A stretch of DNA of 64,000 nt from the NCBI GenBank assembly GCA_021234155.1, contig JAJEKV010000030.1:14498003-14562002 (forward strand), given 5' to 3'. A program made the translations under genes and the position numbers. Positions 32,661 to 44,233 of the stretch are shown piece after piece (the stretch's first letter is position 1; each line of letters begins with the position of its first letter). This stretch comes from Isoetes taiwanensis (lineage: Eukaryota > Streptophyta > Lycopodiopsida > Isoetales > Isoetaceae). Under the pieces are notes generated by a model that was given only the letters and a program-made list of their open reading frames with translations, was not told the DNA's origin and searched no databases.

Positions 32661-32688
32661 GCCCGGCAATGCCGGGCACCATAACTAG
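32661..32688 (+). repeat. Helitron 3' terminal hairpin and CTAG end
   Basis: A stem of 7-8 bp (GCCCGGC/GCCGGGC), 7 nt spacer, CTAG. Helitron rolling-circle termination signals have this form. Confidence 0.8.
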
Positions 32689-32900
32689 TGCTTATTAGAT
32701 TCGCATTACTTCCATCTTTCTTCTTCCCAAAGAGAACGGTTGCTCTGAATAGTGAAAGAACCCAAGTTCCAATAGCTTCTTCCATTGCCTCTTTAGTTCT
32801 GTTATCTGTTTTTGCATCTGGTGCAAGAGTAATTATGCATTCTATGCCTCTATAGGATGGAATCTCTCGGATTTCACCCAAAAGGTGTCATGAAGCTCTT
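32689..32900 (-). pseudogene. gypsy B RT leader
   Basis: On the minus strand REIPSYRGIECIITLAPDAK, then KEAMEEAIGTWVL, then VLFGKKKDGS. It matches the gypsy A leader RGIEPEITLAPDTEP and the general pattern YRGIEHEI...PVLFVKKKDGS. It stops where the Helitron begins. Confidence 0.8.
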
Positions 32901-33559
32901 TAATTAGCTCACTATTGCCTTAGATAATTGATTGAAACTAAGGTCTTTCTTCTTATACTTGCAATAGGGGTCGAAGGCTTGCAACTTACGATATATGTGA
33001 CCTCATCGCTATGTACTTACCTAGCTTTTTAGGTGACATGCATTGCTATGACTGAAATAACTTCCTTAACTTTAATTGTAAGGTGCTCTTGCCATTTGGT
33101 GCTAGGATGGACATTTCTTGCTTATGGCAACCAATTATTCCCTTAGCTGAGTTTTAATTATTCCATGTCTACTATAGGTCGTACTTATCGCTGATAACTT
33201 CGGCGCCGATGCTGAACTTTGCTCTACTTAAGGTGATGTCGAAGTTGACTGTTGTTCTTTTGGTGCTACGTATTGCTTCGTCTTGCCATACTTTCTGGTG
33301 TAGGCTTTGACTTAGGAGTCTTACCCTTAGAGATGTTTGCCATCTAGGAGATGCAAATCTAGGAGTTAATGAATTATTTATATAAATCCTTTGGCCACAA
33401 CATTTTGTCATCATGGCATTTCCTTTGGTCACAAAAGTCTATACAATCAAATAGTTATTCTCGTTCTAGATCTAATTTTCTTGGTTATTACCCCTGAAAA
33501 TAGTCTCACCTTTGAGTTGATGCCATCTAATAAGTTGGTCGGACTTGTTAGATTGCTTC

Positions 33560-35100
33560 TCTTCATTGGGTTGGATTATTCCTTGTGTTGTGGAGGTACT
33601 CATGTTATACATGGACAACAATTATCCTAATAGTGAATCCTGCTTAGCGAGGTGATCAGGCTCACAAAGAGGTTCCATATATATTGGATATCCATCAATA
33701 AATGTGTATAACTTTAGTTATTCGATACGTTTTTCTTCCCAATCCTTGAAGCTTTGCTCAATTCGTGGGTCCATCCTTTTAAATAATAAAAAAAAATCCA
33801 CGCGGAATTTCTTCCTGATCTCATCATGGATGTTATCATTCATAAGTGTAACATATTCGACTATCTAACTATAAAAACCCAGGCTTGCAAAAAGCTCGTC
33901 TACTCATCATTCATTGGTATAGCAAGGCGGTGTTGCCCTCAAGTTGCTGAAGAATCTGACCTCCTTGGAGTTGTTGCATAATCCTTCATAGACCTTTGTC
34001 TTTTTGTTGAACATCTTCTATTTGTGCTTCCCTGCATGTCAAGGTTGACTTCCCTCATTAGGGGTATCCATGCTAGTGGGCTTGATGATGTGGTTGATAA
34101 TATAAGGCCTTTATGTCGCTTTTCAAAAACTTGGAGATCATGTTCCCCACTCTATAGAGTCTTCCATATTGAATGATCTCGTCTTGGAGGTTAGAAGATT
34201 TGAGGATGATCTTCTAGCTCCTTGTGTCAACTCTATCGATCTCCTTCATGTCTGCTCTTCAGTTTGGTTGTCTCATGTTGCTAATATAAGAGTGATGACA
34301 ACATTGAGTGTTTCACCGCTTCGAATTGTTCAATCTCTCCTCCTTCTTAAGAGTTAAGCCTATTTGCATCCACGTGTAGGATCTATAACTTGCAGTAATC
34401 AATTATTACTATTGTGCCTCTTTTCGTTGTTGATGGACCTCTAATCTGTAAAGCTAGGAGTCCATCGTGATCTTTCTATAAGGAGATGGTACAGTCAAGG
34501 TTGATATAGCTACTATGGAGAATCGGAGTTGACGATGATGAAGTTGGTTGCATTATTCTTGAGCAATCTGGCCTCAATCGCATGCAATTCATTCTTAGTC
34601 AAGCTTCTGTGCTTGAAGTCTAGATCTAATACTGCCATGATCTGTATGTCTAAGATGGTTGTCCTCCATATGTGGGTGTGCTCGATATCCTCTCTTAAAA
34701 ACTCTTGATGTAAATAGTCGATGAAGTCATTTATTTGTTGGTCGCAGAGCTATGATAATAGCCCGTCATTGTGGAGCCCTTTCTCGGGGCACTATGGCAC
34801 TTGAAGAATATTCTTGGCTAGAAGATGCTCCTCCCCTACTATGATCAACAACGGTGCTCATCGGCTGTTGAGTAGCCCATCTTGGCACTCATGTATTTGA
34901 ACTTGATGTCTCAGTTGTCCTTTCTGCAGTCTTCCCTTCATTATTTGAGGTTGGCCCACTTGTTTACCGTGTTGATCTTTGACCCCCTGAAGTTTCCTCC
35001 ACAAGGTATCCTTTGCTTTCGAATTCCTCGATGTGGTCGAGCAGCTCTTATATTGAAAGCTACAATGAAGCCCCCTTATTTACATTAGCCAAAGCGTGCA
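33560..35100 (-). pseudogene. gypsy B gag/protease-like region
   Basis: No intact frame. Assigned by inverted similarity to gypsy A at the segments named in the element entry, and by its position upstream of the RT leader on the same strand. Confidence 0.5.
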
Positions 35101-38100
35101 TAACATACAAGAAATCTCTATGTCTCTCGACTCTAGAGTTCCTATATGCGTGTATTCTACCTGCTGACATGGGTTGGTAACAAGACTCCATGTCTCTGGG
35201 TAGACTCGGTGTACTGGGCTAGGATGCATTGATAGAATGGTTTCTGGACAATTATCTATGAAATCAAAAGATATGTTGAAGGTACTTAATGCGTGACAAC
35301 AAAATGCTACGTCCCTGACAACTAGCTGGGTTGTTAAGAAAAGGTTTCGAGTCGTGATGAGTTTGCGCTTCTTCTTAGATAGATGTGTATGTTTGACCTA
35401 TTCCAGGCACCGACATCCCAAGGCTTGCTAAGAAAGCAAGCATCAAGATACTGCCTCAACTTATGGTGATCTTCTCTCTGTACCTATATCCACATGTGCT
35501 CCTGCACATTCCATTGAAAGAGCCAATGAGTTTCTTTTTCCTTCCAATAGGCTTAAGGCGCTGCAGTTCCATTGCCACAATATAAGCAAGGTTTGGGGAC
35601 GAGCATTGCGCATAACATAGGCAAGGGTGCTCATTCTCCAAATGTCAGCTTGGACTTGGTCTCAAAGCAGATGCTTTAGATCTTACCATATGAGCTATTA
35701 TAGATCAAGCCCTATTCATTGCACACAATCTCGCTTTTGTCACGACATTTTATGTGACATATAGGATCAAACCTCTACATGTCACGACTCTAAATATGGT
35801 ACTTCCACACATCACTAAGCACATGTTTATTAGGGGCTTTATTTTTAGCACGCCAGCCTAACCAAGCGTGCAACCCTTCTCGCAATTCTAGGCTATCCAC
35901 GTAGCCTATACATGTCAGCAGAATCTGATGTGGCATGGTCTAAGCCATAAGATCTTCAAATTTGCAGATCGACCGCTATTAAAATTAGAAAAAGGCAGAA
36001 AAATACAGACAGAGATGGAGCCGTTCGCAATCTCTCCGCTCCGACAATCTCTCTGCTCTGGCATCTCTTGTGCTTTTGCCGCAGACCATCTCTCCTACCG
36101 ACCCAAATCCGTCACTGGCTGTGTTTCCCAGTTCTGTACTTCTGGCTTTCCTTTGGTGCCTTGGCTGCTTTGCACAATTTGATATCAGCCATTTAGGTTC
36201 CCCCTTGCTGGTTCTTTTTCTGGGCTGCCCCAAATCGGCCTGTGCTACTTCTGTATTTGCACCAAATCTCCCCTAATCGGTGTTGCGCGGCTTCAGTAAT
36301 TCTTCTGCATTCAAGTTATCCCTTTGGGTGGAAAATTGGCCGTTGTTGGCTGTTCATAATCGGCTGTCGATTATCCACCTAAAATCGGTTGTTGATTTTT
36401 GGTTGTTGTTGGCTTTGTCACTTGTTGCCTCCACTGCCTAGTTTCCTTCTGAGTCTTTGTTCCATAGTTGCATCTCTCCACATTATCTGATCTGCTCATC
36501 TAATGTAGAATAGTATGCCCATGCAAAATGCCACAAAAAATGTAAGGGAGACAGGAATTAGTGCTATGCCCATGCAAAATGCCACGACGTACTTAAGGGA
36601 GATAAATTGTGTTTATTTTTTACAAGCTGTGCATTACATGGTTTCAGACATAAGCCTTCTGGTAGTAGTTAAATTGCAATATGCAAACCTCTTATCTGTC
36701 TACCTTGTACGTCATGTCTGTTTCCTGGTTAGTCAGACAGAACTCTTATGCAGACAGGACAGGAGTAGAGTCACGCAAAAGCAGATCCACTTCTAGAACT
36801 AAGATCCAGGATTATCAAAAAAATCACCCAAGACCCAAGCAGGAAATAATCATCATAGAGGACCATAGTCAGTGTCAGAAAACCAATAGATTTAACAATC
36901 TAAATAAGCCTTTCTTCAACAGACTTTTTGCAAGAAAGGCCAAAAACAGTTTACTACCTTTTTTCTGCAAATGGATGCCCTTCCTGCAATTTTTTGATCC
37001 AAAATGACCACATCTCAGTTGATAAACCAGCTAGGAGAATTACAACTACCAATCTAACCACAACTTTGGTCCTTGCAAAACAATTTGACAATGTTTTGAT
37101 AACCTAGAGAGCCAAAGTTGACATGTTTCTAACAGTTGGCTTTTGATCCTTCTGATAATTGTTATCTCGTTTCAAAACATGTAACATTCAGAATATCTAT
37201 GATAAGTTTGCACATTCTGTTCATTTAATGCTCTAATATGTACTCGTATAAAATAGCACCTCTCAAGCTCTTTATAAAACCAATTACAGTTTATTTCTTT
37301 GATCATTTTACAAATTTACTTATCTATAATCCACTTCTTGCATTAAACCGAGGCAACATTAGAGGTATCTTGTTGTTGACCATCATGTCCGAGTTGACTA
37401 GACATGGGCAATATTGGGATAATTTGTTTAACACCTGGCTTCATTTACTTGCAGCTATCACCATGTTTAAGGATGTTCTATCATGTTTAGGTCATCAGCA
37501 CGTTCTATTGCATTAATTAAAGAAGTACTAACAAGAACACTATTGAACAAAAACACAGTATTATCTTAACCATTAATGGCTGTAAAATCCCATCTAGTGA
37601 GCTAAGTTAGTTTGTTAGGAGGAACAAGAATTATGGCTATCAATGGAAAATAAAGCGACCAAGGAACTTTAACAAACTCCAACTTGGTGGAGCTTGTTGC
37701 TAAATTAAATTGCAGCGCGCACATTGAAGAAAGATGCGATTTAAAAGGAATTGCTCATGCAATGTATTGCTTGGTGGGATGGTGATTTTCTCCATTGTGG
37801 CTCTTTATGAATCAAGGTTATAGCTTAGAAGAAGCATGGTATCAAACAAATGGTTGACACATGTATAAAAACATGCAGGAAATCCTCCAGGAAACATGTA
37901 ATAAACTTCAGAAACTCTTTCCTTCCAGGAAACATGTAACAAAATTCATAAAATCCTTAGAAAAAATTAACTCTTTTTTGCAAATATCCTTCCTAGATTT
38001 GAATCCCTACCTACAAAAAAATGCAGACCCACCAACTTTAGAGTGTGTCATCATGATTATTTCAAATGAGAGCTTTATATTTAGTAATTCGACAAACATG

Positions 38101-38450
38101 TCATATTTGAGCAAAAAGCTTAAGAAAAAAGGTGAATAATACAAAATAGCAAGACTCATAACTTGGAAGAAGACATTAATGACATTGATGCCAAATTCAT
38201 ACAATTAATGACATTGATGCCAAATTCATATATGCACTCAATAATCACAGGGAGTTCCATGGAAAATTTTCATATTAGTTTTAGTCTACAAGTTGTAACT
38301 ATACACATTCAATTTAACCTCAAGATGGAGAAAACTTCAGTACTTGTCCATCTATAGTTTTTAGTTTGATCTTGCTTGGCCACAGTCCCTGGCGTGCCTT
38401 TTTGCTAGTTTTTCTTTTCTTTTTTGGCCTGTCATGACAATAATGTTACC
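35100..38450. other. no gene seen; diverged repeats only
   Basis: Short frames on both strands without motifs. The stretch at 35930-36450 is less AT-rich and has overlapping plus-strand frames with hydrophobic text, but no start, splice or family signal decides a gene. Small tandem duplications occur at about 36512-36595 (ATGCCCATGCAAAATGCCAC) and 38175-38236. Confidence 0.4.
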
Positions 38451-39465
38451 TTTACAAAATTAACGTGAAATATGAACAATTCTAGAGAAGAAGAAGAAGA
38501 AGAAAAAGAGATTTTAACGTCACACCACAAGGCAGCGTCCTATCGGACATGTGACACTTTACAACACACCCAAATGGGTCCATTTTTTAGAGAGATGAAG
38601 GAATTTTTATCATGCGTTAAAACATTTATAATCCACTTTTAAGAGAGATGAAGGAATCTTGAACACCAAGTGTGTTTTGCACCGTTGCGAATAAACAAAA
38701 CCTATTACTAGGCAGGCATTGCCTTAACAGGTTGGACATTGATAGTGGTCCAACCTCACATGTTTGGAACCAGCGCGATAAATTTCTTGTAACATTAACT
38801 TAGTCTAAGGCTCAATGCATTAACTTAGGTCCGTTCTCAAATCTTGTTGCTTCTATCATTGTAGCACATTCTCGGCATTTGTGTGCTAAGTTTGTCTTAA
38901 TAAGTTGTCTTCAATTTATATTTCCAAAAAAGGAAAGTCTACATCAACTTTCAATTACAGTTAAAAAGGCACGTCATATGGAAGGTCACCATGTCAAGAG
39001 GGCTTGAATGGAGAGTAGAAGAGGAGATCAAGAGCGATTGCACTCAAGTTTTTTGCATTGATGAGAAAAAAGGAGAGAGAGAGATGTAATAATGGCAAAA
39101 AGAGATCGATGCTAGATTGAAGGTGTAAACGAGATTGATGAAAGTTCAAGATTGGAAGGGCTCTATATCTCCCACACAATTCCCTTAGGAGAAAGCCTGA
39201 TAGAGGACAGGAAAGAGGCAAAAGTGGGAAGTCCAAAGGTTGAAAGGGATTTATCAACTCCCTCGAGAGGAAAACCTGATAGAGGAAACGAAAGAGATGC
39301 TTTTAATCATGAATGAGAATGAAACATATATAAGATCTTGGATTGGAAGTGCCACTGAGGAGAGGTCATGTTCCCCAAGTGGATAAATATGACAAATGAA
39401 AAGTGGTTAATAATAACAAATGAAAAAGTTGTTAGTCTATAGTCAATTACATGATCTGGACAACA
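38450..39465. other. no gene seen
   Basis: AT-rich intergenic sequence with a GAA-rich run near 38490. An 87-codon minus-strand frame (38994-39257) is Leu/Pro-rich text without family motifs. Confidence 0.4.
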
Positions 39466-39852
39466 CACCTCCCAAATATAAAATTAGTCGTTAAAAAAAT
39501 GATTGTCTTGTTTGCCTCTGTTCTTGGAGTGTTTTTGAATGGTGCGCTCCATGGTCGCTCAAGGCCCAAAAAAGCAAGATAAATAAATTAAATTAAATTA
39601 TTCCACACTATTTCTTCTTTGATTTTTCAGATGCAGTCCTTATCATGGCACGATAGATGCAGACTTTCAAGGAATATGTGGCCGGTCTAATATGCTTGTG
39701 ATAGAGTAGAAGATAGAAGAAGCCTCATAGATGCAACTGGTATTCCAATACTTATGAATACCAATAAACAGATCCAAAAGAAATCCTTTTGAACCTAAAC
39801 ATTACATTCTATACTTATGTTTTGTTGGGTACAACTGTCGATCCTTCATTCT
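39466..39852 (+). repeat. dispersed repeat, copy 1 (copy 2 at 41865-42253)
   Basis: About 387 bp starting CACCTCCCAAATA and ending GATCCTTCATTCT. Copy 2 is in the same orientation 2.4 kb away and is highly similar, including TTGTTTGCCTCTGTTCTTGG and AATTAAATTAAATTATTCCA. No coding potential is shared. Confidence 0.85.
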
Positions 39853-39909
39853 ATACGTGGATAGGCTAGAATTCTAAAGATGGTTGTAAGGCAGGTTAGG
39901 CAAGCCTGC

Positions 39910-39946
39910 TAAAAAAAAAAAAAAAAACCACACACACACACACACA
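39910..39946. repeat. poly(A) and CA microsatellite
   Basis: A run of about 17 A followed by CACACACA repeats. Could be the tail of an old retroposon; nothing upstream identifies one. Confidence 0.7.
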
Positions 39947-39989
39947 AGAGTAGTCAGAAGCTTTAATTTCGTATGCATAATAAGGCCCA

Positions 39990-40150
39990 ACAAACAAGGA
40001 TGCGACTTTGGGTGTTAAACAGGGATGCGACTTTGCATGTTAAATTGACAATCAGTAGACCTACAAGCAATGAGATGGAAGAAATATCTCTCTTCTCTGA
40101 AGTGTAAATGATGAGATGGAAGAAATAGCTCTCTTCTCTGAAGTGTGAAT
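39990..40150. repeat. two short tandem duplications
   Basis: A 27-28-bp unit (GGATGCGACTTTG...TGTTAAA, about 39998-40045) is followed by a 48-bp unit (GATGAGATGGAAGAAATA...GAAGTGTAAAT, about 40063-40150), each present twice. Confidence 0.7.
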
Positions 40151-41115
40151 GAGTTCTATAGCTGATGATGAAAACTTGAGAAGCAAAGTGTTATGCTTCT
40201 ATTATCTTATTATAATGTCATGTCTTCCAAGTATAGCATAAGGATGATGCATGGATATAAGTGTTTATCTCTCATTTCATTAGTAATGTATAGGCATGTC
40301 GAAACTTGAAATTTAATCCTTCGTCTAGAGTACCAATGCAACCTACAACACCACGATAAAATGAAGAGACTCTTACTATAAGATAGAATGTTCAAGCAAA
40401 AGATGCCCAGAGTAATCATGCTTGTTACCATTCAAGACTATAACTTTGCCTACCATGTGACACTGGTCCTCCTCCCACAATACAATACAATAGAATACAA
40501 TGAACCATAGCCTACCTATATCTTGTACAATTGCCATATTTTAAGGATGCAATTTTGCTATCTTTTGCAGCTAATAGGTAGTGCGTATGTCTTGAGTTCC
40601 CTCCTTCACAAGCCCCACACATAAAGCTACCTATTGGAGCATTCATGTTTGCCACTCAGATTAGGTAGAATCATAGCTAAGGTTGCATCTCCATTAAAAC
40701 GAAATGGGCGTTTCTTCTCTGCAGCAACCACGCTGCATGCTGATATATATTGATTCAAGCTTAAAAGATTGAATTGACATAATAGATTAGTAGATAATTC
40801 GTGCAAATCAAGATCCTTTTTCAATACTCGCGGTTTTGGAATTCCTTGCCGATAATGTCAAAATTCCGTTTTCTTGCTTTGCACGCATAATGGATTTGTC
40901 TTTTCGTCAACCGGTTGATTTTCCTTCAGCTTTTGGTGGTTTCATCGCAGGCATTAAAACAGAGCACGGCTTCAATACACAAAAAAAATAAGAGAAAGTG
41001 GGTTTCTTAAACTAATTGACGCGAACATCGGGCCTGATGCTGCGTTTTCTCCAAAATAAAGCATATCATGGATTTTTGAACCGAAAAGGCCTTTCTGCGC
41101 TCCCGATCAAATTGC

Positions 41116-41119
41116 AAAA
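41116..41119 (-). terminator. Pol III terminator of tRNA-Cys
   Basis: TTTT on the minus strand shortly after the tRNA 3' end. Confidence 0.7.
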
Positions 41120-41125
41120 CAAGGA

Positions 41126-41197
41126 AGGAGGCAACCGGGGTCGAACCGGTGACCTATCGGACTGCAGCCGATTGCTCTACCACTGAGCTATACCTCC
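41126..41197 (-). tRNA. tRNA-Cys (GCA)
   Basis: Complete 72-nt nuclear tRNA. Acceptor stem GGAGGTA/TGCCTCC, D arm TAGCTCAGTGGTAGAGC, anticodon stem-loop ATCGG-CTGCAGT-CCGAT with anticodon GCA, T arm ACCGG-TTCGACC-CCGGT, discriminator T (U73), which is the Cys identity base. There is no intron. The A box and B box (GGTTCGACC) are intact. A TTTT terminator on the minus strand (41116-41119) lies 7 nt past the 3' end. It is likely functional and delivers cysteine at UGU/UGC codons. It lies between the two copies of the 387-bp repeat. Confidence 0.95.
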
Positions 41198-41479
41198 AAT
41201 GACCGGTTTTTTCTTTTCTCTTTCTTTTAACTTCTACGTTTAGTCCTTTGATTAAAGTATGAGCATTATTTAGCTTTCCTTAAAGAAAGACTGTTTTAAG
41301 CTTCTGCCTTTGATCCTTTGATCAAAGTACCAATGAGTACCTAAGTGTTTTAGCCTAGGTTGATGAACTTTTGACCTTTAACTGACTAATCCTCACTTTA
41401 TAGCTATTCTTGCGAGGAAATATGCCATATGAGATAAAATCTCAACCTATCACCATGGAGAGATACCTTCGTTTTACAG

Positions 41480-41515
41480 CCCCCCCCCCCCCCCCAAAAA
41501 AAAAAAAAAAAAAAA
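41480..41515. repeat. C16-A20 double mononucleotide tract
   Basis: Sixteen C followed directly by twenty A. No element is recognised around it. The exact lengths may be unreliable in sequencing. Confidence 0.8.
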
Positions 41516-41864
41516 TGGCGTGGCACGGATCCAAAGCACACAAACGGAAGTCAGCTACCGAGGTAATGCTCCGTCGAGGGGCTGCTTGAAAGCGAAGACT
41601 ACCACGATGAAAACCCTAGAAATGCACAATACGCTCACAACCTAAATTTAATTTCAACAAATAACCCCACAAACCCCATATGATTTGAACCCTCCTCAGG
41701 AAACGAACCTGAGTATCACCATTGAGCACAAAGAACTATACTTGGCATTCGAAATCGTCTACCGTAGCCGACAACAAGCAAGCTGATCATGTTATCCCAA
41801 AAAACGTGGCTACGAAAGGGTCCCCAACCACCCAAAAAAGAAAAAGAAAACAAACAAACAAACG

Positions 41865-42253
41865 CACCTCTCAAATAAAAAATTAGTCATTAAAAAAGTG
41901 ATTATCTTGTTTGCCTCTGTTCTTGGAGTGTTTTTGAATGGTGCGCTCCATGGCCTCTCAAGGCCCAAAAGAGCAAGATTAATAAATTAAATTAAATTAT
42001 TCCAAATATTTCTTCTTTGATTTTTCAGATGCAGTCCTTATCATAGCACAATAGATCACGATTTCGAGGAATATGTGGGGCCTAATATGCTTGTGATAGA
42101 GTAGAAGATAGATGAAGCCTCATAGATGCAAGCGGTATACCAATACTTATGAATACCAATAAACAAATCCTAAAGAAATCCTTTTTGAACCTAAACATTA
42201 CATTCTATACTTATGTTACTTGTTGGATACAAGCTATTTAGATCCTTCATTCT
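41865..42253 (+). repeat. dispersed repeat, copy 2
   Basis: Second copy of the repeat at 39466-39852, in direct orientation. Confidence 0.85.
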
Positions 42254-42476
42254 TCTACAAATCATCCGAATTTGAAAGCATAAATAAGACAACAATCCTT
42301 TCAAATGCTGGAAAGCCAACACTCCCCTTATGCAAGGTCAATGCAATTTCTTCTTCCTCCTTGTTGGTTTACTGGCTAATTCATTGGGTTAGCAATCAAG
42401 AGATCTTGTGTTTAAGTCTGCAGGGGTCAGTTATATGTCTTCATGGATGCTCCCAATGTGGCATGATGTAAAAATA

Positions 42477-42568
<92 letters not shown>

Positions 42569-42581
42569 GTATCTATCTATA

Positions 42582-42621
<40 letters not shown>

Positions 42622-42636
42622 AATCTACCTACCTAA

Positions 42637-42668
<32 letters not shown>
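42477..42668. repeat. CTAT tetranucleotide microsatellite, ~48 units
   Basis: About 192 bp of CTAT with a few interruptions (GTAT, ATAT and CTACCTACCTAA variants). An open frame reads through it (YLSI repeats) but is a by-product. Confidence 0.95.
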
Positions 42669-42669
<1 letters not shown>

Positions 42670-42699
42670 CACCTACCTATTTTCCTTCGATTTCAGTAA

Positions 42700-44220
42700 A
42701 TTCTAATGTTGTTGATTTCTAATATGACTTCCTTTTCATCTTTTTAAGGGAAGCCATTAATTAACCCGCCATCCTCCGTCTCCATTATAAATCTATGCCC
42801 CGCTTTAAAGACCTGCAATATCGTGTATAGATAGGCTTATAAAAATATTATAGAAGCAAAGTAAGCACAATCCCAGAATCGAGATAAGCTAGAAAAAGCA
42901 TTTAATTAAAGTGGAATTGATTCTCATGCAATAAAATGAAACTCGCACAAAACTAAATAAATTTTGCATTGAATCACTAGAAACAATTCACATCATAGAA
43001 CCACAACCGGTTCATGTGTCTTTCTCATAAAATCTATAGATAGAAAGTGAAGAGATTTCTCAAGAATTCGAAGAGACATGCTTAAACATGATTGCAAATA
43101 AAACGGGACCGTTGTAGTGGTTCCATTTGAAGATTCCCTCATAAAAAACTTGTTGTGCTCCAAAAATGAGTTTCTACAAGCGAGAATTGCAATTTTTTGT
43201 TTTTTTTTTAACTTATTCTCAAACAGGCAGTTTTCAAAGAAAGTTAGAGTACTTTTAAATTATGTGAATTTAAAACGTACAAAAGTAGGTGCATATGGGT
43301 ATTCTATATTGTTCTATCCTTATGGGTTTTGCCTCGAGCCTTGCTCTAGGACCGTCGATTAATAGTACATTCTACATATTGTTCCTCATCAATGGTTCAC
43401 AATTTTTTTGCTATACAAAATGAAAGCTAACCTAAGGTTGTTATCCAACATCAAATAATATGTACATCTATTCCAAGCTTAGTTTCACCCAGAACATATT
43501 ACACACAATTACAAAAGATACTTCCATACACATATTACGATGCATTTATTGGCTCCCGATTATGGGTTGGATTCAATAGATTATTGGGACTCGTGAATTG
43601 GCTTCTATTTTGCAATTCGAGTACCAAATCGACTAAATGATTTGCATGTAAATAATGTAAGTCAAATACACCCAAAAATATTGTGTGAGCCTGAATACCC
43701 TCCAAAGAAGCCGGAAGGATGATCTCGACAAGCCGGGCGACGCGTATCACCGTGGGAGTTGGAATTGACTAACGGAGCTCTAAGGTCCAGGGCTTAAAAG
43801 GGAAAGTTAGGGTTTGGTGCCTTATGTAGGCTATCAGCTAGGTTTATAGGGTTTCCATGACCTCGGGTCTACCTTTAATGGGTTAAAGGCGTCTAAAAGT
43901 GCGACATTGTTAAGCAAGCATTCATTGCAAGTTGCCCCTAGGGGCTACCGCCTGGCTACACGCTACATACACGCCGGCCTTAGTGGAGGGCAGCGCGATC
44001 GAGCAGCATGCGATACGCCCGACCGATACCTAGGCCGTGAACGCCACACATAGAAAGAAGATCATTTAGATTCTTAGAGAGGGATTCTATTCCGCTTGTA
44101 AATTACTAGCAATTCAACTAGATGATTTGAAAACATCAATAATAGCCGCATTGTTCGCTCCTCGCTTTTGCAATCTTCAAAGACTAAATCGAAGTTTTTG
44201 CAAAACATTAGGAATAACTT
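42700..44220. other. no gene seen
   Basis: AT-rich sequence to about 43500, then a more GC-rich stretch (43700-44060) that resembles retroelement LTR sequence in composition but has no pair in the window. Short frames only. Confidence 0.4.
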
Positions 44221-44221
44221 G

Positions 44222-44233
44222 GCTTTGATACCA
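44222..44233 (-). promoter_or_regulatory. copia primer-binding site (initiator Met tRNA type)
   Basis: TGGTATCAAAGC on the minus strand, one base from the standard TGGTATCAGAGC complementary to the 3' end of initiator tRNA-Met. It lies on the side of the LTR at 44234-45529 where a PBS belongs. Confidence 0.5.

Larger units (their letters stand above)
26583..32688 (+). mobile_element. 6.1-kb non-autonomous Helitron
   Basis: The 3' end has the hairpin GCCCGGCAATGCCGGGC (32661-32677), then ACCATAA and CTAG (32685-32688), followed by host T. The 5' end starts TC (26583-26584) after host A. This is the A|TC...CTAG|T arrangement of Helitrons. Removing 26583-32688 joins the two halves of the gypsy B RT with the spacing expected between the KKDGS motif and LNK, which independently fixes both ends. 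No Rep-helicase coding sequence is visible. The interior has exon-like fragments with splice signals. Confidence 0.75.
25650..35100 (-). mobile_element. minus-strand gypsy (gypsy B), interrupted by a Helitron
   Basis: Two parts of one element separated by the Helitron. The part at 32689-35100 holds gag-like, protease and RT-start sequence; the part at 25650-26582 holds the rest of RT and the RNase H start. The first part matches gypsy A in inverted orientation (33636-33790 against 4365-4502, and 34340-34480 against 3700-3830), so both are one family. No LTR or integrase was found. All frames are broken. The 5' boundary near 35100 is approximate. Confidence 0.75.

Noticed and set aside
42408-42722. 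104-codon frame with YLSI repeats
   Set aside because: Pure translation of the CTAT microsatellite.
43700-44060. GC-rich stretch as a gypsy LTR
   Set aside because: No terminal TG/CA pair, no second copy and no similarity to the two LTRs identified in the window.
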